Below, in pieces: positions 25,621 through 32,938 of a DNA stretch of 64,000 nucleotides. Numbering within the stretch: position 1 is the stretch's first letter; each line of letters starts with the position of its first letter. The position numbers were made by a program, and so were the translations under genes. This DNA comes from Solirubrobacterales bacterium (GTDB taxonomy: Bacteria > Actinomycetota > Thermoleophilia > Solirubrobacterales > Solirubrobacteraceae), in the NCBI GenBank assembly GCA_027315115.1, contig DAHUYQ010000025.1:1-64000 (forward strand), written 5' to 3'. The notes beneath the pieces are model-generated. The model worked only from the letters and a program-made list of their open reading frames with translations. It was not told the DNA's origin and did no database searches.

Positions 25621-26464
25621 CGCCGCGCTCGCGCAGCGCCATCGCCAGCTCGACTTCGGCGCGGTCGGGACCGCTTTTGTCGTGGCCCGGCGTCTCCAGC
25701 ACGCACGGCAGCTTCTGCAGCCCCGGTGCCGAGAGGAAAGCCGCACAGCCCGCCTCCCCGAGCTCGCCGTCGCCGATGTTCGCGTGTTTGTCGCGGTTGG
25801 AGCCCAGCGGCGTCTGGGAGTCGTTGAGATGCAGCGAGCGAATCCGCCCCTCGCCAAGAGCCGCCACAGCTTCCTCGATCACCGCGTCCGTGCCCTTCGG
25901 CGTGCGGATGTCATACCCGGAGGCCAGCAGGTGACAGGAGTCCAGGCAGACGCCCAGCCGCGGGTCTGCGCCGGCGGCCTCAATCAGCCGCGCGAGCTCC
26001 TCGAAGCTGCGTCCGAGCGTGCCGCCGGCGCCCGCCGTGTTCTCCAGATGCAGCTCGCAGCCCTCGCTGTCGGCCAGCGCCCGCGCGATCGTCTCGCCCG
26101 CCCGCTCGATCGCCTGCCCCACATGTCCGGTCTTGGCGGAGCCGGGGTGCAGCACCACGCCGGCGGCGCCGATCCGCTGACCGGTGCGCAGCGAGTGCGT
26201 CAGCGAGGTCAGGGACTTCTCGCGGATATCCGCGTCTTCGCTTGCGCAGTTGAGCAGGTAGACGGCGTGGATCAGTACCGCGTCGATCTCGCTTGCCGCC
26301 ATCGCCCCCCTGAAGGCGGCGACGTCCTGCTCGCTGTAGGAGGTGGGCCGCCACATCCGCGGCGACTGGTTGAAGATCTGGATCGCGCGACAGCCCCGCC
26401 GCGTGCCGCGCTCGACCGCCTTTGGCAGACCACCCGCCGGAGAAACGTGAGCGCCGATTAGCAT
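25598..26464 (-). CDS. nfo: Endonuclease IV (AP endonuclease)
   Basis: Zinc-dependent TIM-barrel enzyme of base-excision repair that cuts 5' of abasic sites; 288 aa. It opens MLIGAHVSPAGGLPKAVERG, and then has AIQIFNQSPRMWRP, LHLENTAGAGGTLG, GVCLDSCHLLASGYD and HLNDSQTPLGSNRDKHANIG, the metal-ligand segments of the AP2 endonuclease family. ATG 26464 is chosen because a minus-strand -10 box ends 7 bases upstream; an ATG two codons earlier would be too close. It is convergent with dnaE and divergent from gltX. Confidence 0.95.
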   Translation of the reverse strand: MLIGAHVSPAGGLPKAVERGTRRGCRAIQIFNQSPRMWRPTSYSEQDVAAFRGAMAASEIDAVLIHAVYLLNCASEDADIREKSLTSLTHSLRTGQRIGAAGVVLHPGSAKTGHVGQAIERAGETIARALADSEGCELHLENTAGAGGTLGRSFEELARLIEAAGADPRLGVCLDSCHLLASGYDIRTPKGTDAVIEEAVAALGEGRIRSLHLNDSQTPLGSNRDKHANIGDGELGEAGCAAFLSAPGLQKLPCVLETPGHDKSGPDRAEVELAMALRERGVKQRRRR

Positions 26465-26477
26465 GCGCATGATCCTA
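26459..26477. promoter_or_regulatory. Overlapping divergent promoters of nfo and gltX
   Basis: Minus-strand TAGGAT (26472-26477) ends 7 bases before the nfo ATG. Plus-strand TAGCAT (26459-26464) lies 12 bases before the gltX ATG 26477. Each -10 box overlaps the other gene's start codon, so the two RNA polymerases must compete. Confidence 0.5.
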
Positions 26478-27850
26478 TGCGTCTGAGGTTCGCCCCATCG
26501 CCCACCGGCGCGCTGCACATCGGCGGCGCGCGCACCGCGCTGTTCAACTGGCTGTTGGCCAGGGGCAGCGGCGGGCGCCTGGTGCTGCGCATCGAGGACA
26601 CCGACCGGGAGCGCTCGACCCCCGAGAACGTGGCGCAGATCATCGACGCGCTGAACTGGCTGCAGATCGACTGGGACGAGGGGCCGATCATGCAGAGCGA
26701 GCGAGCCGAGCGCCATCGGCAGGAGCTCGCCAGACTGCTCGATCAGGGCCACGCCTACCGCTCCACCGCGACCGCCGAGGACGTCAAGGCGTACAAGGCC
26801 AAGCACGGCGCCGACCGCGGGTTCAGGGGCCGGCAGGAGGGTGAGGGCGCCATTCGCCTGCGCGTCCCCGACGAGGGAGCGACCATCGTCCACGATGTGA
26901 TCAGGGGCGACACCCGCTTCGAGCACGTGCACCTCGACGACCCCGTGATCGCCCGCGCCGACGGCTCGGTGCTCTACAACTTCGCCGTCGCGATCGACGA
27001 TCTCGACGCCGGCATCACCCATGTCGTGCGCGGCGAGGACCACCTCTCCAACACGCCCAAGCAGCTTCTGGTGCTGGAGGCGCTCGGGGCGCCCCAGCCG
27101 CTCTACGCGCACCTGCCGCTGCTGCACGGCCCCGACGGCAAGAAGCTCTCAAAGCGCCACGGCGCCGCCTCGGTGCAGGAGCTTCGCGACGCCGGATACC
27201 TGCCGGCGGCCGTCCGCAACTACATCGCGCTGCTGGGCTGGGGCAGCGAGAGCGATGAGACGATCCTCTCCACCCAGGAGCTGATCGACCAGTTCAAGCT
27301 CGAGCGCGTGAGCCGCAACCCGGCCCGCTTCGACGAGACCAAGCTGCGCTGGATGAACGGCGTCTACATCCGGGCCAGCTCGGTCGAGGATCTGGCGAGC
27401 GCGATCGAGGATCACCTGGAGCTGGAGGACCCCGACGCGGCGGCAGCGGTGCGCGCCGACCGCGCAAAGCTGCTGGAGGCCGCGCGCATCAGCCAGGAGA
27501 AGATCCAGAGGCTGAGCGACTTCTGGCCGCTTTCGGGCTTTCTCTTCCAGGAGCGCGAGATCCAGGAGAAGGCCCGCGCGCGCTGGATGGGAGAGGAGAG
27601 CGTGGCGATCGCCACACAGGCCAGAGCGGAGCTCGCGGACATCGACGCGTTCGACGAGCCCTCGGTGCAGCGGGCGCTGGAGGGGCTCGTCGCGCGTCTG
27701 GAGGTCAAGCCGGGAAACGTCTACCAGCCACTGCGCGTCGCGATCTCGGGCACCACCACCTCGCCCGGGATCTTCGAGAGCATCGTCCTGCTCGGCCGGA
27801 AGGAGACGCTGAAGCGCATCGACGACGCGCTCGCCGGCGCAGCGCGGTAG
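26477..27850 (+). CDS. gltX: Glutamate--tRNA ligase
   Basis: Class I synthetase, 457 aa. The HIGH motif appears as FAPSPTGALHIGGARTALFN at the N-terminus and KMSKS as KKLSKRHGA near 220; the C-terminal helical anticodon domain is complete. gatCAB lies 9 kb on, so this enzyme is probably non-discriminating (it charges both tRNA-Glu and tRNA-Gln) unless a glutaminyl-tRNA synthetase exists elsewhere; that is inference. ATG 26477 gives the family N-terminus MRLRFAPSPTG. Confidence 0.96.
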   Translation: MRLRFAPSPTGALHIGGARTALFNWLLARGSGGRLVLRIEDTDRERSTPENVAQIIDALNWLQIDWDEGPIMQSERAERHRQELARLLDQGHAYRSTATAEDVKAYKAKHGADRGFRGRQEGEGAIRLRVPDEGATIVHDVIRGDTRFEHVHLDDPVIARADGSVLYNFAVAIDDLDAGITHVVRGEDHLSNTPKQLLVLEALGAPQPLYAHLPLLHGPDGKKLSKRHGAASVQELRDAGYLPAAVRNYIALLGWGSESDETILSTQELIDQFKLERVSRNPARFDETKLRWMNGVYIRASSVEDLASAIEDHLELEDPDAAAAVRADRAKLLEAARISQEKIQRLSDFWPLSGFLFQEREIQEKARARWMGEESVAIATQARAELADIDAFDEPSVQRALEGLVARLEVKPGNVYQPLRVAISGTTTSPGIFESIVLLGRKETLKRIDDALAGAAR

Positions 27851-27937
27851 GCGCGGACTCAACCAGAGCTGCTCTGCTGCCGATACCTCCGCAGGTCGCT
27901 TTAGGGGCGGCCGCAACCCGAGACAGGCATCTGCAGC

Positions 27938-29044
27938 GTGCAATCGACAGCCATCAAGCCACGGCAGCTCCCCCAGCCCGTGCCCTCGCCGGGGCGCGAG
28001 ACGCATGAGGTCGGCGGCGCCCGCCACCAGAACGAGGGCCACGGCCGGCGGCTGACCAGCGCATTCGAGGCGCTGGAGATGTTCCCTGCGCTCGTGGAGT
28101 CGCGCGATCGGCTGCTGGCCGTCGTCTCCAAGGACAACGCGGCAACCTCAGAGATCGTCTCGACGGTCGAATCCGACGTCGCGTTGATGGTGGCGGTGCT
28201 GCGCCTGGCCAATCAGGGCCGCAACGGGCGAAGCCGCGTGGACACCGTCGTGGGCGCCGTGGAGCGCCTGAGCCCGCAGATCGTCGAAGAGCTCGCGCGG
28301 CGCATGCGGACATTCGACTTCTTCGAGCGCTCCACCGTCTGGGACTCCGCGCCCGAGCGCTTCAGGCTGCACGCGATCGCCACCCAGCACGCCGCGGACC
28401 GGCTCGCCGGCGAGCTCGGGTTCGAGCAGCGCGATCGGCTCGCGGTCGTCAGCCTCCTGCACGACATCGGACAGCTAGTGCTGATCCACGCATATCCGGG
28501 CTACCCCCAGCAGATCCATCAAGGCGCCCAGACGCCCGAGGAACGAGTCCGCACCGAGCGCCGCGAACTGGGCATCGACCACGCGCTGGTCGGGGGCGTG
28601 CTCGCCCGTCGCTGGGGTCTGCCCGGCAGCATCGCCACCGTCATCGAGCGCCACCACAACGACGACGCCGGCGATGAGGTCGCCCTGGTGAGGCTCGCCG
28701 ACATGCTCGCCCACTACAGCCAGGGCGACGCCGTCTCGCCGACGGAGATGCTGCGCGGCGCACGGGCGGTCGGGCTTGGCCCGGCAGAGCTGCGGCGCGT
28801 CATGTATGAGCTGCCGGGCTCCGCGCCCCAGCGCCAGCGCCACGTCGATCCCTGCCCGCTCTCCAGCCGTGAGCTCGGGGTGCTCCAGCGCCTGGCCGAG
28901 GGAAAGGTCTACAAGCAGATCGCCCACGAGCTGACGCTCTCCACCAGCACCGTCCGCACCCACCTGCACAACATCTACGGCAAGCTGGGCGCGGTGGACC
29001 GCGCCCAGGCGGTATTGATAGCCACCGAGCGCGGCTGGCTCTGA
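27938..29044 (+). CDS. HDOD-domain protein with C-terminal LuxR-type HTH
   Basis: 368-aa cytosolic signalling protein. Residues about 40-275 are an HDOD domain. It keeps an HD-type pair, LLHDIGQLVLIHAYP near 175 and ERHHNDDAGDE near 232, so phosphohydrolase activity is possible. Residues about 305-365 are a GerE/LuxR helix-turn-helix (LSSRELGVLQRLAEG, YKQIAHELTLSTSTVRTHL). HDOD plus LuxR-type HTH is an uncommon join and suggests a regulator controlled through the HDOD part. The start is uncertain: GTG 27938 has no clear -10 box or Shine-Dalgarno site. Stands alone after gltX. Confidence 0.85.
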   Translation: MQSTAIKPRQLPQPVPSPGRETHEVGGARHQNEGHGRRLTSAFEALEMFPALVESRDRLLAVVSKDNAATSEIVSTVESDVALMVAVLRLANQGRNGRSRVDTVVGAVERLSPQIVEELARRMRTFDFFERSTVWDSAPERFRLHAIATQHAADRLAGELGFEQRDRLAVVSLLHDIGQLVLIHAYPGYPQQIHQGAQTPEERVRTERRELGIDHALVGGVLARRWGLPGSIATVIERHHNDDAGDEVALVRLADMLAHYSQGDAVSPTEMLRGARAVGLGPAELRRVMYELPGSAPQRQRHVDPCPLSSRELGVLQRLAEGKVYKQIAHELTLSTSTVRTHLHNIYGKLGAVDRAQAVLIATERGWL

Positions 29045-29067
29045 GGCCGTCGATGAGCGGCGCCCGA

Positions 29068-29088
29068 CGGCGTCCTCGCTCGCTCGCG
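29068..29088 (+). repeat. Dispersed intergenic repeat, short copy
   Basis: CGGCGTCCTCGCTCGCTCGC plus G lies 24 bases after the HDOD gene stop. The same 21 bases recur exactly at 46079 and with two changes at 58693, each time just after a stop codon. Confidence 0.75.
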
Positions 29089-29097
29089 CAGATCCCG

Positions 29098-29103
29098 TAG
29101 GAT
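29098..29103 (+). promoter_or_regulatory. -10 box (TAGGAT) of the Rrf2 regulator gene
   Basis: TAGGAT lies 18 bases before ATG 29122, so a short leader of about 12 bases is expected. A GTG at 29111, at the leaderless distance, opens only a four-codon reading frame that ends across the true ATG. Confidence 0.5.
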
Positions 29104-29121
29104 CGGCTGGGTGAGCGGCCG

Positions 29122-29514
29122 ATGATCTCGATCACCAGCAAGTCGCCCTACGCCGTGCGCGCGCTCGCCGAGCTCGGCCGCGCCGCCGACGATGCGCCAG
29201 TGCCGATCGGGGAGATCGCGCGGCGCGGAGACGTGCCGGTCCAGTTCCTGGAGCAGCTCTTCGCGGTGCTGCGCCGTGCCGGGATCATCTCATCGCAGCG
29301 CGGGGTCAAGGGCGGATATCGCTTCGCCAAGGATCCGAGCGCCGTCACCGTCCTGGAAGTGGTCGAGCTGCTCGACGGGCCGCTGGGGCGCGATGCCGAA
29401 GGCGTCTTCGCGGATGCGGCCGCGGCCGCCAGAGGCGTGCTGGCCGGCGTCACGATCGCCGAGGTGATCGAGCGCGAGGCCCGCGAGGCGGGCGCCACGA
29501 TGTATTACATCTGA
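29122..29514 (+). CDS. Rrf2-family regulator without Fe-S cysteines (CymR-like)
   Basis: 130-aa winged-helix transcription factor. It has SKSPYAVRALAELGR, then IGEIARRGDVPVQFLEQLFA (recognition helix), then SSQRGVKGGYRFAKDP (wing), all typical of Rrf2. It contains no cysteine at all, so it cannot hold the cluster of IscR. Rrf2 proteins of this kind next to cysK/cysE control cysteine synthesis (CymR binds CysK in firmicutes); the same role here is inference from the cysK-cysE neighbours. Start ATG 29122. Confidence 0.88.
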   Translation: MISITSKSPYAVRALAELGRAADDAPVPIGEIARRGDVPVQFLEQLFAVLRRAGIISSQRGVKGGYRFAKDPSAVTVLEVVELLDGPLGRDAEGVFADAAAAARGVLAGVTIAEVIEREAREAGATMYYI

Positions 29515-29549
29515 GAGCCCGACCGGTCTCTGAGAGCCAAACCGGTCGG
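29511..29549. repeat. Direct and inverted repeat after the Rrf2 gene
   Basis: A 17-base unit CTGAGAGCC-NN-ACCGGT occurs at 29511-29527 and 29530-29546 (two mismatches, 19-base period); the first copy includes the gene's stop codon. The pair also forms a perfect 9-bp inverted repeat CCGACCGGT/ACCGGTCGG. It may be a terminator stem or a regulator site. Confidence 0.6.
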
Positions 29550-29674
29550 CCGAGCGCCCCATCTCATCCTGCGGCACATCGCCCCTCGGAATGCGGCTTT
29601 ACCCCAATGCCTGCCGCCGGGCGCGCCGTTAGAACCGAAAGGGACTGGATGGCCGGCAAGCGGCCCTCCGCAGC

Positions 29675-29680
29675 AGGGAG
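29675..29680 (+). promoter_or_regulatory. Shine-Dalgarno site deciding the start of the SHOCT gene
   Basis: AGGGAG lies 9 bases before ATG 29690 and touches the earlier in-frame ATG 29681, so 29690 is the better start. Confidence 0.6.
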
Positions 29681-29689
29681 ATGCAAATC

Positions 29690-30094
29690 ATGCTCGCAGC
29701 CACCTATCCCTTCCTCGAAGTCTTCTGGACGATGCTGATCTTCTTCGCGTTCGTCGTCTGGCTGTGGCTGCTGTTCACGGTCTTCGCGGACGTCTTCCGC
29801 CGGCGCGACGCATCGGGCTGGGTGAAGGTGCTCTGGTGCGCCTTCATCATCATCCTGCCGTTCCTCGGCGTCTTCGTCTACATCATCGCCGAGCACTCAG
29901 GCATGACCGAGCGCACGATCGAACGACAGCAGGCCGCGCAGGCGGAGCTCGACACCTACATCAAGTCCGTCGCCGGGCAGGGAGGCGACGGCGGGGCCGC
30001 CGGCGAGATCGCCAAGGCCAAGCAGCTTATGGACACCGGGTCGATCACGCAGGCCGAGTTCGACGAGATCAAGCGGCACGCGCTGGCCCACTGA
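29690..30094 (+). CDS. Small membrane protein with PLDc_N and SHOCT domains
   Basis: 134 aa. Two membrane helices (about 7-30 and 43-62) with the RRRD-containing loop between them form a phospholipase-D-nuclease N-terminal (PLDc_N) module. A linker follows, then the C-terminal SHOCT motif KAKQLMDTGSITQAEFDEIK. Such proteins are common in actinobacteria and of unknown function. The start is set by a Shine-Dalgarno site. It is followed by the three-way-junction structure ahead of cysK. Confidence 0.85.
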   Translation: MLAATYPFLEVFWTMLIFFAFVVWLWLLFTVFADVFRRRDASGWVKVLWCAFIIILPFLGVFVYIIAEHSGMTERTIERQQAAQAELDTYIKSVAGQGGDGGAAGEIAKAKQLMDTGSITQAEFDEIKRHALAH

Positions 30095-30108
30095 ACGAGA
30101 CCTGCCCG

Positions 30109-30159
30109 TCCGGCGTGGCGGCGCTCGGCAGCGCCAGCCTCGCGGGCTGCCACGCCGGA
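30109..30159 (+). other. Perfect three-way-junction fold between the SHOCT gene and cysK
   Basis: Outer stem TCCGGCGTGGC/GCCACGCCGGA (30109-30119, 30149-30159, 11 bp). Directly inside are two adjoining hairpins: GGCGCT-CGGC-AGCGCC (30120-30135) and AGCC-TCGCG-GGCT (30136-30148). No base at the junction is unpaired. It lies upstream of the cysK -10 box, so it would be in the 3' part of the SHOCT transcript, as a terminator or as a structured RNA; it could also act as a DNA element. No known family was recognised. Confidence 0.7.
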
Positions 30160-30165
30160 GGGACA

Positions 30166-30201
30166 CTCGGCGAGCCGGTGATCGCCGAGGGTCTCTATTG
30201 T
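30166..30201 (+). promoter_or_regulatory. cysK promoter with overlapping inverted repeat
   Basis: TATTGT (30196-30201) is 10 bases before ATG 30212. A perfect 8-bp inverted repeat CTCGGCGA/TCGCCGAG (30166-30173, 30182-30189) covers the -35 region. It is a good operator candidate, for example for the nearby Rrf2 regulator. Confidence 0.55.
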
Positions 30202-30211
30202 CCGTTCCGCT

Positions 30212-31156
<945 letters not shown>

Positions 31157-31164
31157 GGTGTCGC

Positions 31165-31170
31165 TAGGCT
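31165..31170 (+). promoter_or_regulatory. -10 box (TAGGCT), leaderless start of cysE
   Basis: TAGGCT is 6 bases before ATG 31177, so cysE can be transcribed without cysK. Confidence 0.5.
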
Positions 31171-31176
31171 TGTGGC

Positions 31177-31917
31177 ATGCTCGGCCTTGGCACCCTCGCG
31201 CGGGTCGCTTCAGAGGTGCGGCGCGACATCGCCGCCGCGCGTGAGCGCGATCCGGCCGCCAGGGACGTCAGCCCGGTCGAGATCCTCGCCACCTGGCCCG
31301 GCATCCACGCGCTGCTGTTTCACCGCCTGGCAAGCGCGCTGCACGAGTCGGGGGTGCCGCTCTTGCCGCGCACGCTGGCGCTCGTGAGCCGTGCCGCGAC
31401 CGGGATCGAGATACACCCCGCCGCCAAGATCGGGCGTGGCCTGTTCATCGATCACGGCTCCGGCGTGGTGATCGGCGAAACCGCGACGATCGGCAACGAC
31501 GTCACCCTCTACCAGGGCGTCACGCTCGGCGGCACCGGCTTTCAGACCGGCAAGCGGCACCCGACCATCGAGGACAACGTCACGATCGGCTCGGGTGCGA
31601 AGCTGCTCGGCCCGATCACCGTCGGCCACGGCGCGAAGATCGGCGCCAACACAGTCGTGATCACCGACGTGCCGGCCAACTCGACAGTGGTCGGCAACCC
31701 CGGCCACCCGGTCAAGGTGGAAGGACGCCGCCCCGAGGGTCCCGACGCCGACTGGATCCACCTGCCCGACCCGATCGCCGAGGCGATCGCCTCGCTGGCC
31801 GGCCGGATCGCGGAGCTGGAGCGCCGCGTCAGCGAGATCACCGGGGAGGTGCCCGAGCGCATCGCGCAGGTCACGCCGCTGCGGCCCACCCGCGGGCACA
31901 GCCCGGCGGGCGGGTAG
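31177..31917 (+). CDS. cysE: Serine O-acetyltransferase
   Basis: Makes O-acetylserine from serine and acetyl-CoA, 246 aa. A helical N-terminal domain precedes a left-handed beta helix of hexapeptide repeats, with the catalytic segment GRGLFIDHGSGVVIGETATI and GGTGFQTGKRHPTIEDNV. The C-terminal tail after the helix (about 45 residues, DPIAEAIASLAGRIAELERR) is longer than needed and predicted helical; the canonical C-terminal Ile that docks into CysK is absent (ends in AGG), so complex formation with CysK is uncertain. Confidence 0.95.
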   Translation: MLGLGTLARVASEVRRDIAAARERDPAARDVSPVEILATWPGIHALLFHRLASALHESGVPLLPRTLALVSRAATGIEIHPAAKIGRGLFIDHGSGVVIGETATIGNDVTLYQGVTLGGTGFQTGKRHPTIEDNVTIGSGAKLLGPITVGHGAKIGANTVVITDVPANSTVVGNPGHPVKVEGRRPEGPDADWIHLPDPIAEAIASLAGRIAELERRVSEITGEVPERIAQVTPLRPTRGHSPAGG

Positions 31918-31933
31918 CGCTGCGAGAGCGGGC

Positions 31934-31968
31934 GCCGGTGCCGTTAGCTCAATAGAACACGCACCGGC
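31934..31968. terminator. Stem-loop between convergent cysE and queuosine-salvage gene
   Basis: GCCGGTGC and GCACCGGC (8 bp) enclose a 19-base AT-richer loop; the structure spans both gene ends. It could end transcription in both directions. It lacks a clean T-run. Confidence 0.4.
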
Positions 31969-32842
31969 AGCGGTGGCGGGGCCTGGCCTTGTACTCCGCC
32001 GCCTGGCCGCGGCTCCAGAGCCAGTTGTCGAGCACGCGGGGAGGCACTCCGGTGCGCGCTGAGATCTGCTCGCAGGCATGCACCGCGCAGGCCCTGATCT
32101 CGCGCTCGGCGCCGCCCAGCGGCAGCACCTCGCCCGCGTCGATGCGGTCGGCAAGCTGCTGGTCGTAGACGAGCACGCCGTCGCAGCGCAGCACGTGCGG
32201 CACGAGGTTGTCGGCGAAGATCGTCAGGCGGTCAAGGTCGCTGAAGCGCGCGACGCCGGCGAGGTCCAGATCGCTGCCGACGATCTGGGCGCGCTTGTAG
32301 AAGCCGCGGTCGGCGAACATCGGCATCCCATCGGCGAGCGTCTGCGCGAGGGTCTCGGCGCGGCCGCCCGACTCGGCGACCAGGTCGAGCGCGCGCCGCC
32401 CGCCAAGGAAGCGGCCGAGGTCGCGCAGTGCCTGCGCATAGAGGCTCATCAGCTCGCTGCTGGGATCCTGGTCGAGCATCTGCGCGACATGGCGCGCGCC
32501 GAGCTGGCGCATCCAGGCGGCCCTCGGCGGGCCGTGGGCGCGCACATGCTCGGCGAGGGCGTAAGCGACGGTGAAGTAGCCGGAGAGCGGCCGGCCGTCG
32601 AGGCTGCCCTTCTTCAGCGTCGGAAACCACCCCGAGCCGAAGTTGATCGCGTCCAGCGCGAGCATGTAGTCGGCGACGTCCTGTGGATCTCCCTCCAGGT
32701 AGTGGCAGCGGGCATCCAGGGATGGGATCCCGCCCACCCGGGCAGGAGCGATCTCCTCCAGCGCGTCGAGATCGATCCGCACGTGCCTGGCGCGCAGGGC
32801 GATCTGGGCGCAGCTTGCGCGAACCTCGTCGAGCAGGGGCAT
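31949..32842 (-). CDS. Queuosine-salvage family protein (DUF2419/Qng1-like)
   Basis: 297 aa. The family (queuosine 5'-phosphate N-glycosylase, Qng1/DUF2419) frees queuine from salvaged queuosine. Family-like segments are DALDAINFGSGWFPTLKKG, FSDLDRLTIFADNLVPHVLR, LPLGGAEREIRACAVHACEQ and the C-terminal PRHRCRCVFY, which replaces the usual HRTRT-type ending. ATG 32842 gives MPLLDEVRASCAQIALRA and lies 6 bases after a minus-strand -10 box. No other queuosine genes are nearby. The family assignment is from motif memory, not a search. Confidence 0.8.
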   Translation of the reverse strand: MPLLDEVRASCAQIALRARHVRIDLDALEEIAPARVGGIPSLDARCHYLEGDPQDVADYMLALDAINFGSGWFPTLKKGSLDGRPLSGYFTVAYALAEHVRAHGPPRAAWMRQLGARHVAQMLDQDPSSELMSLYAQALRDLGRFLGGRRALDLVAESGGRAETLAQTLADGMPMFADRGFYKRAQIVGSDLDLAGVARFSDLDRLTIFADNLVPHVLRCDGVLVYDQQLADRIDAGEVLPLGGAEREIRACAVHACEQISARTGVPPRVLDNWLWSRGQAAEYKARPRHRCRCVFY

Positions 32843-32848
32843 GGCTGA

Positions 32849-32854
32849 AAGGTA
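32849..32854 (-). promoter_or_regulatory. -10 box (TACCTT) of the queuosine-salvage gene
   Basis: Minus-strand TACCTT ends 6 bases before ATG 32842. It selects that ATG over an upstream start that would run into the pcrA promoter region. Confidence 0.5.
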
Positions 32855-32924
32855 GGGCCCCGCGCTCGCCGGGGCGAGCTCGGCCACCGGCGCAAGCGCC
32901 GCCAACGTCCTCCGAACCCACAAC

Positions 32925-32930
32925 TATGCT
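32925..32930 (+). promoter_or_regulatory. -10 box (TATGCT), leaderless start of pcrA
   Basis: TATGCT ends 8 bases before ATG 32939, divergent from the queuosine-salvage promoter 71 bases away. Confidence 0.6.
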
Positions 32931-32938
32931 GGGGCTGA

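Noticed and set aside
29111-29125. Four-codon minicistron before the Rrf2 gene
   Set aside because: GTG 29111 is at the leaderless distance but opens GTG AGC GGC CGA TGA only; probably chance.
30095-30211. SAM or other known riboswitch before cysK
   Set aside because: The fold is a compact perfect three-way junction without conserved unpaired core bases of known classes, and it lies upstream of the -10 box.
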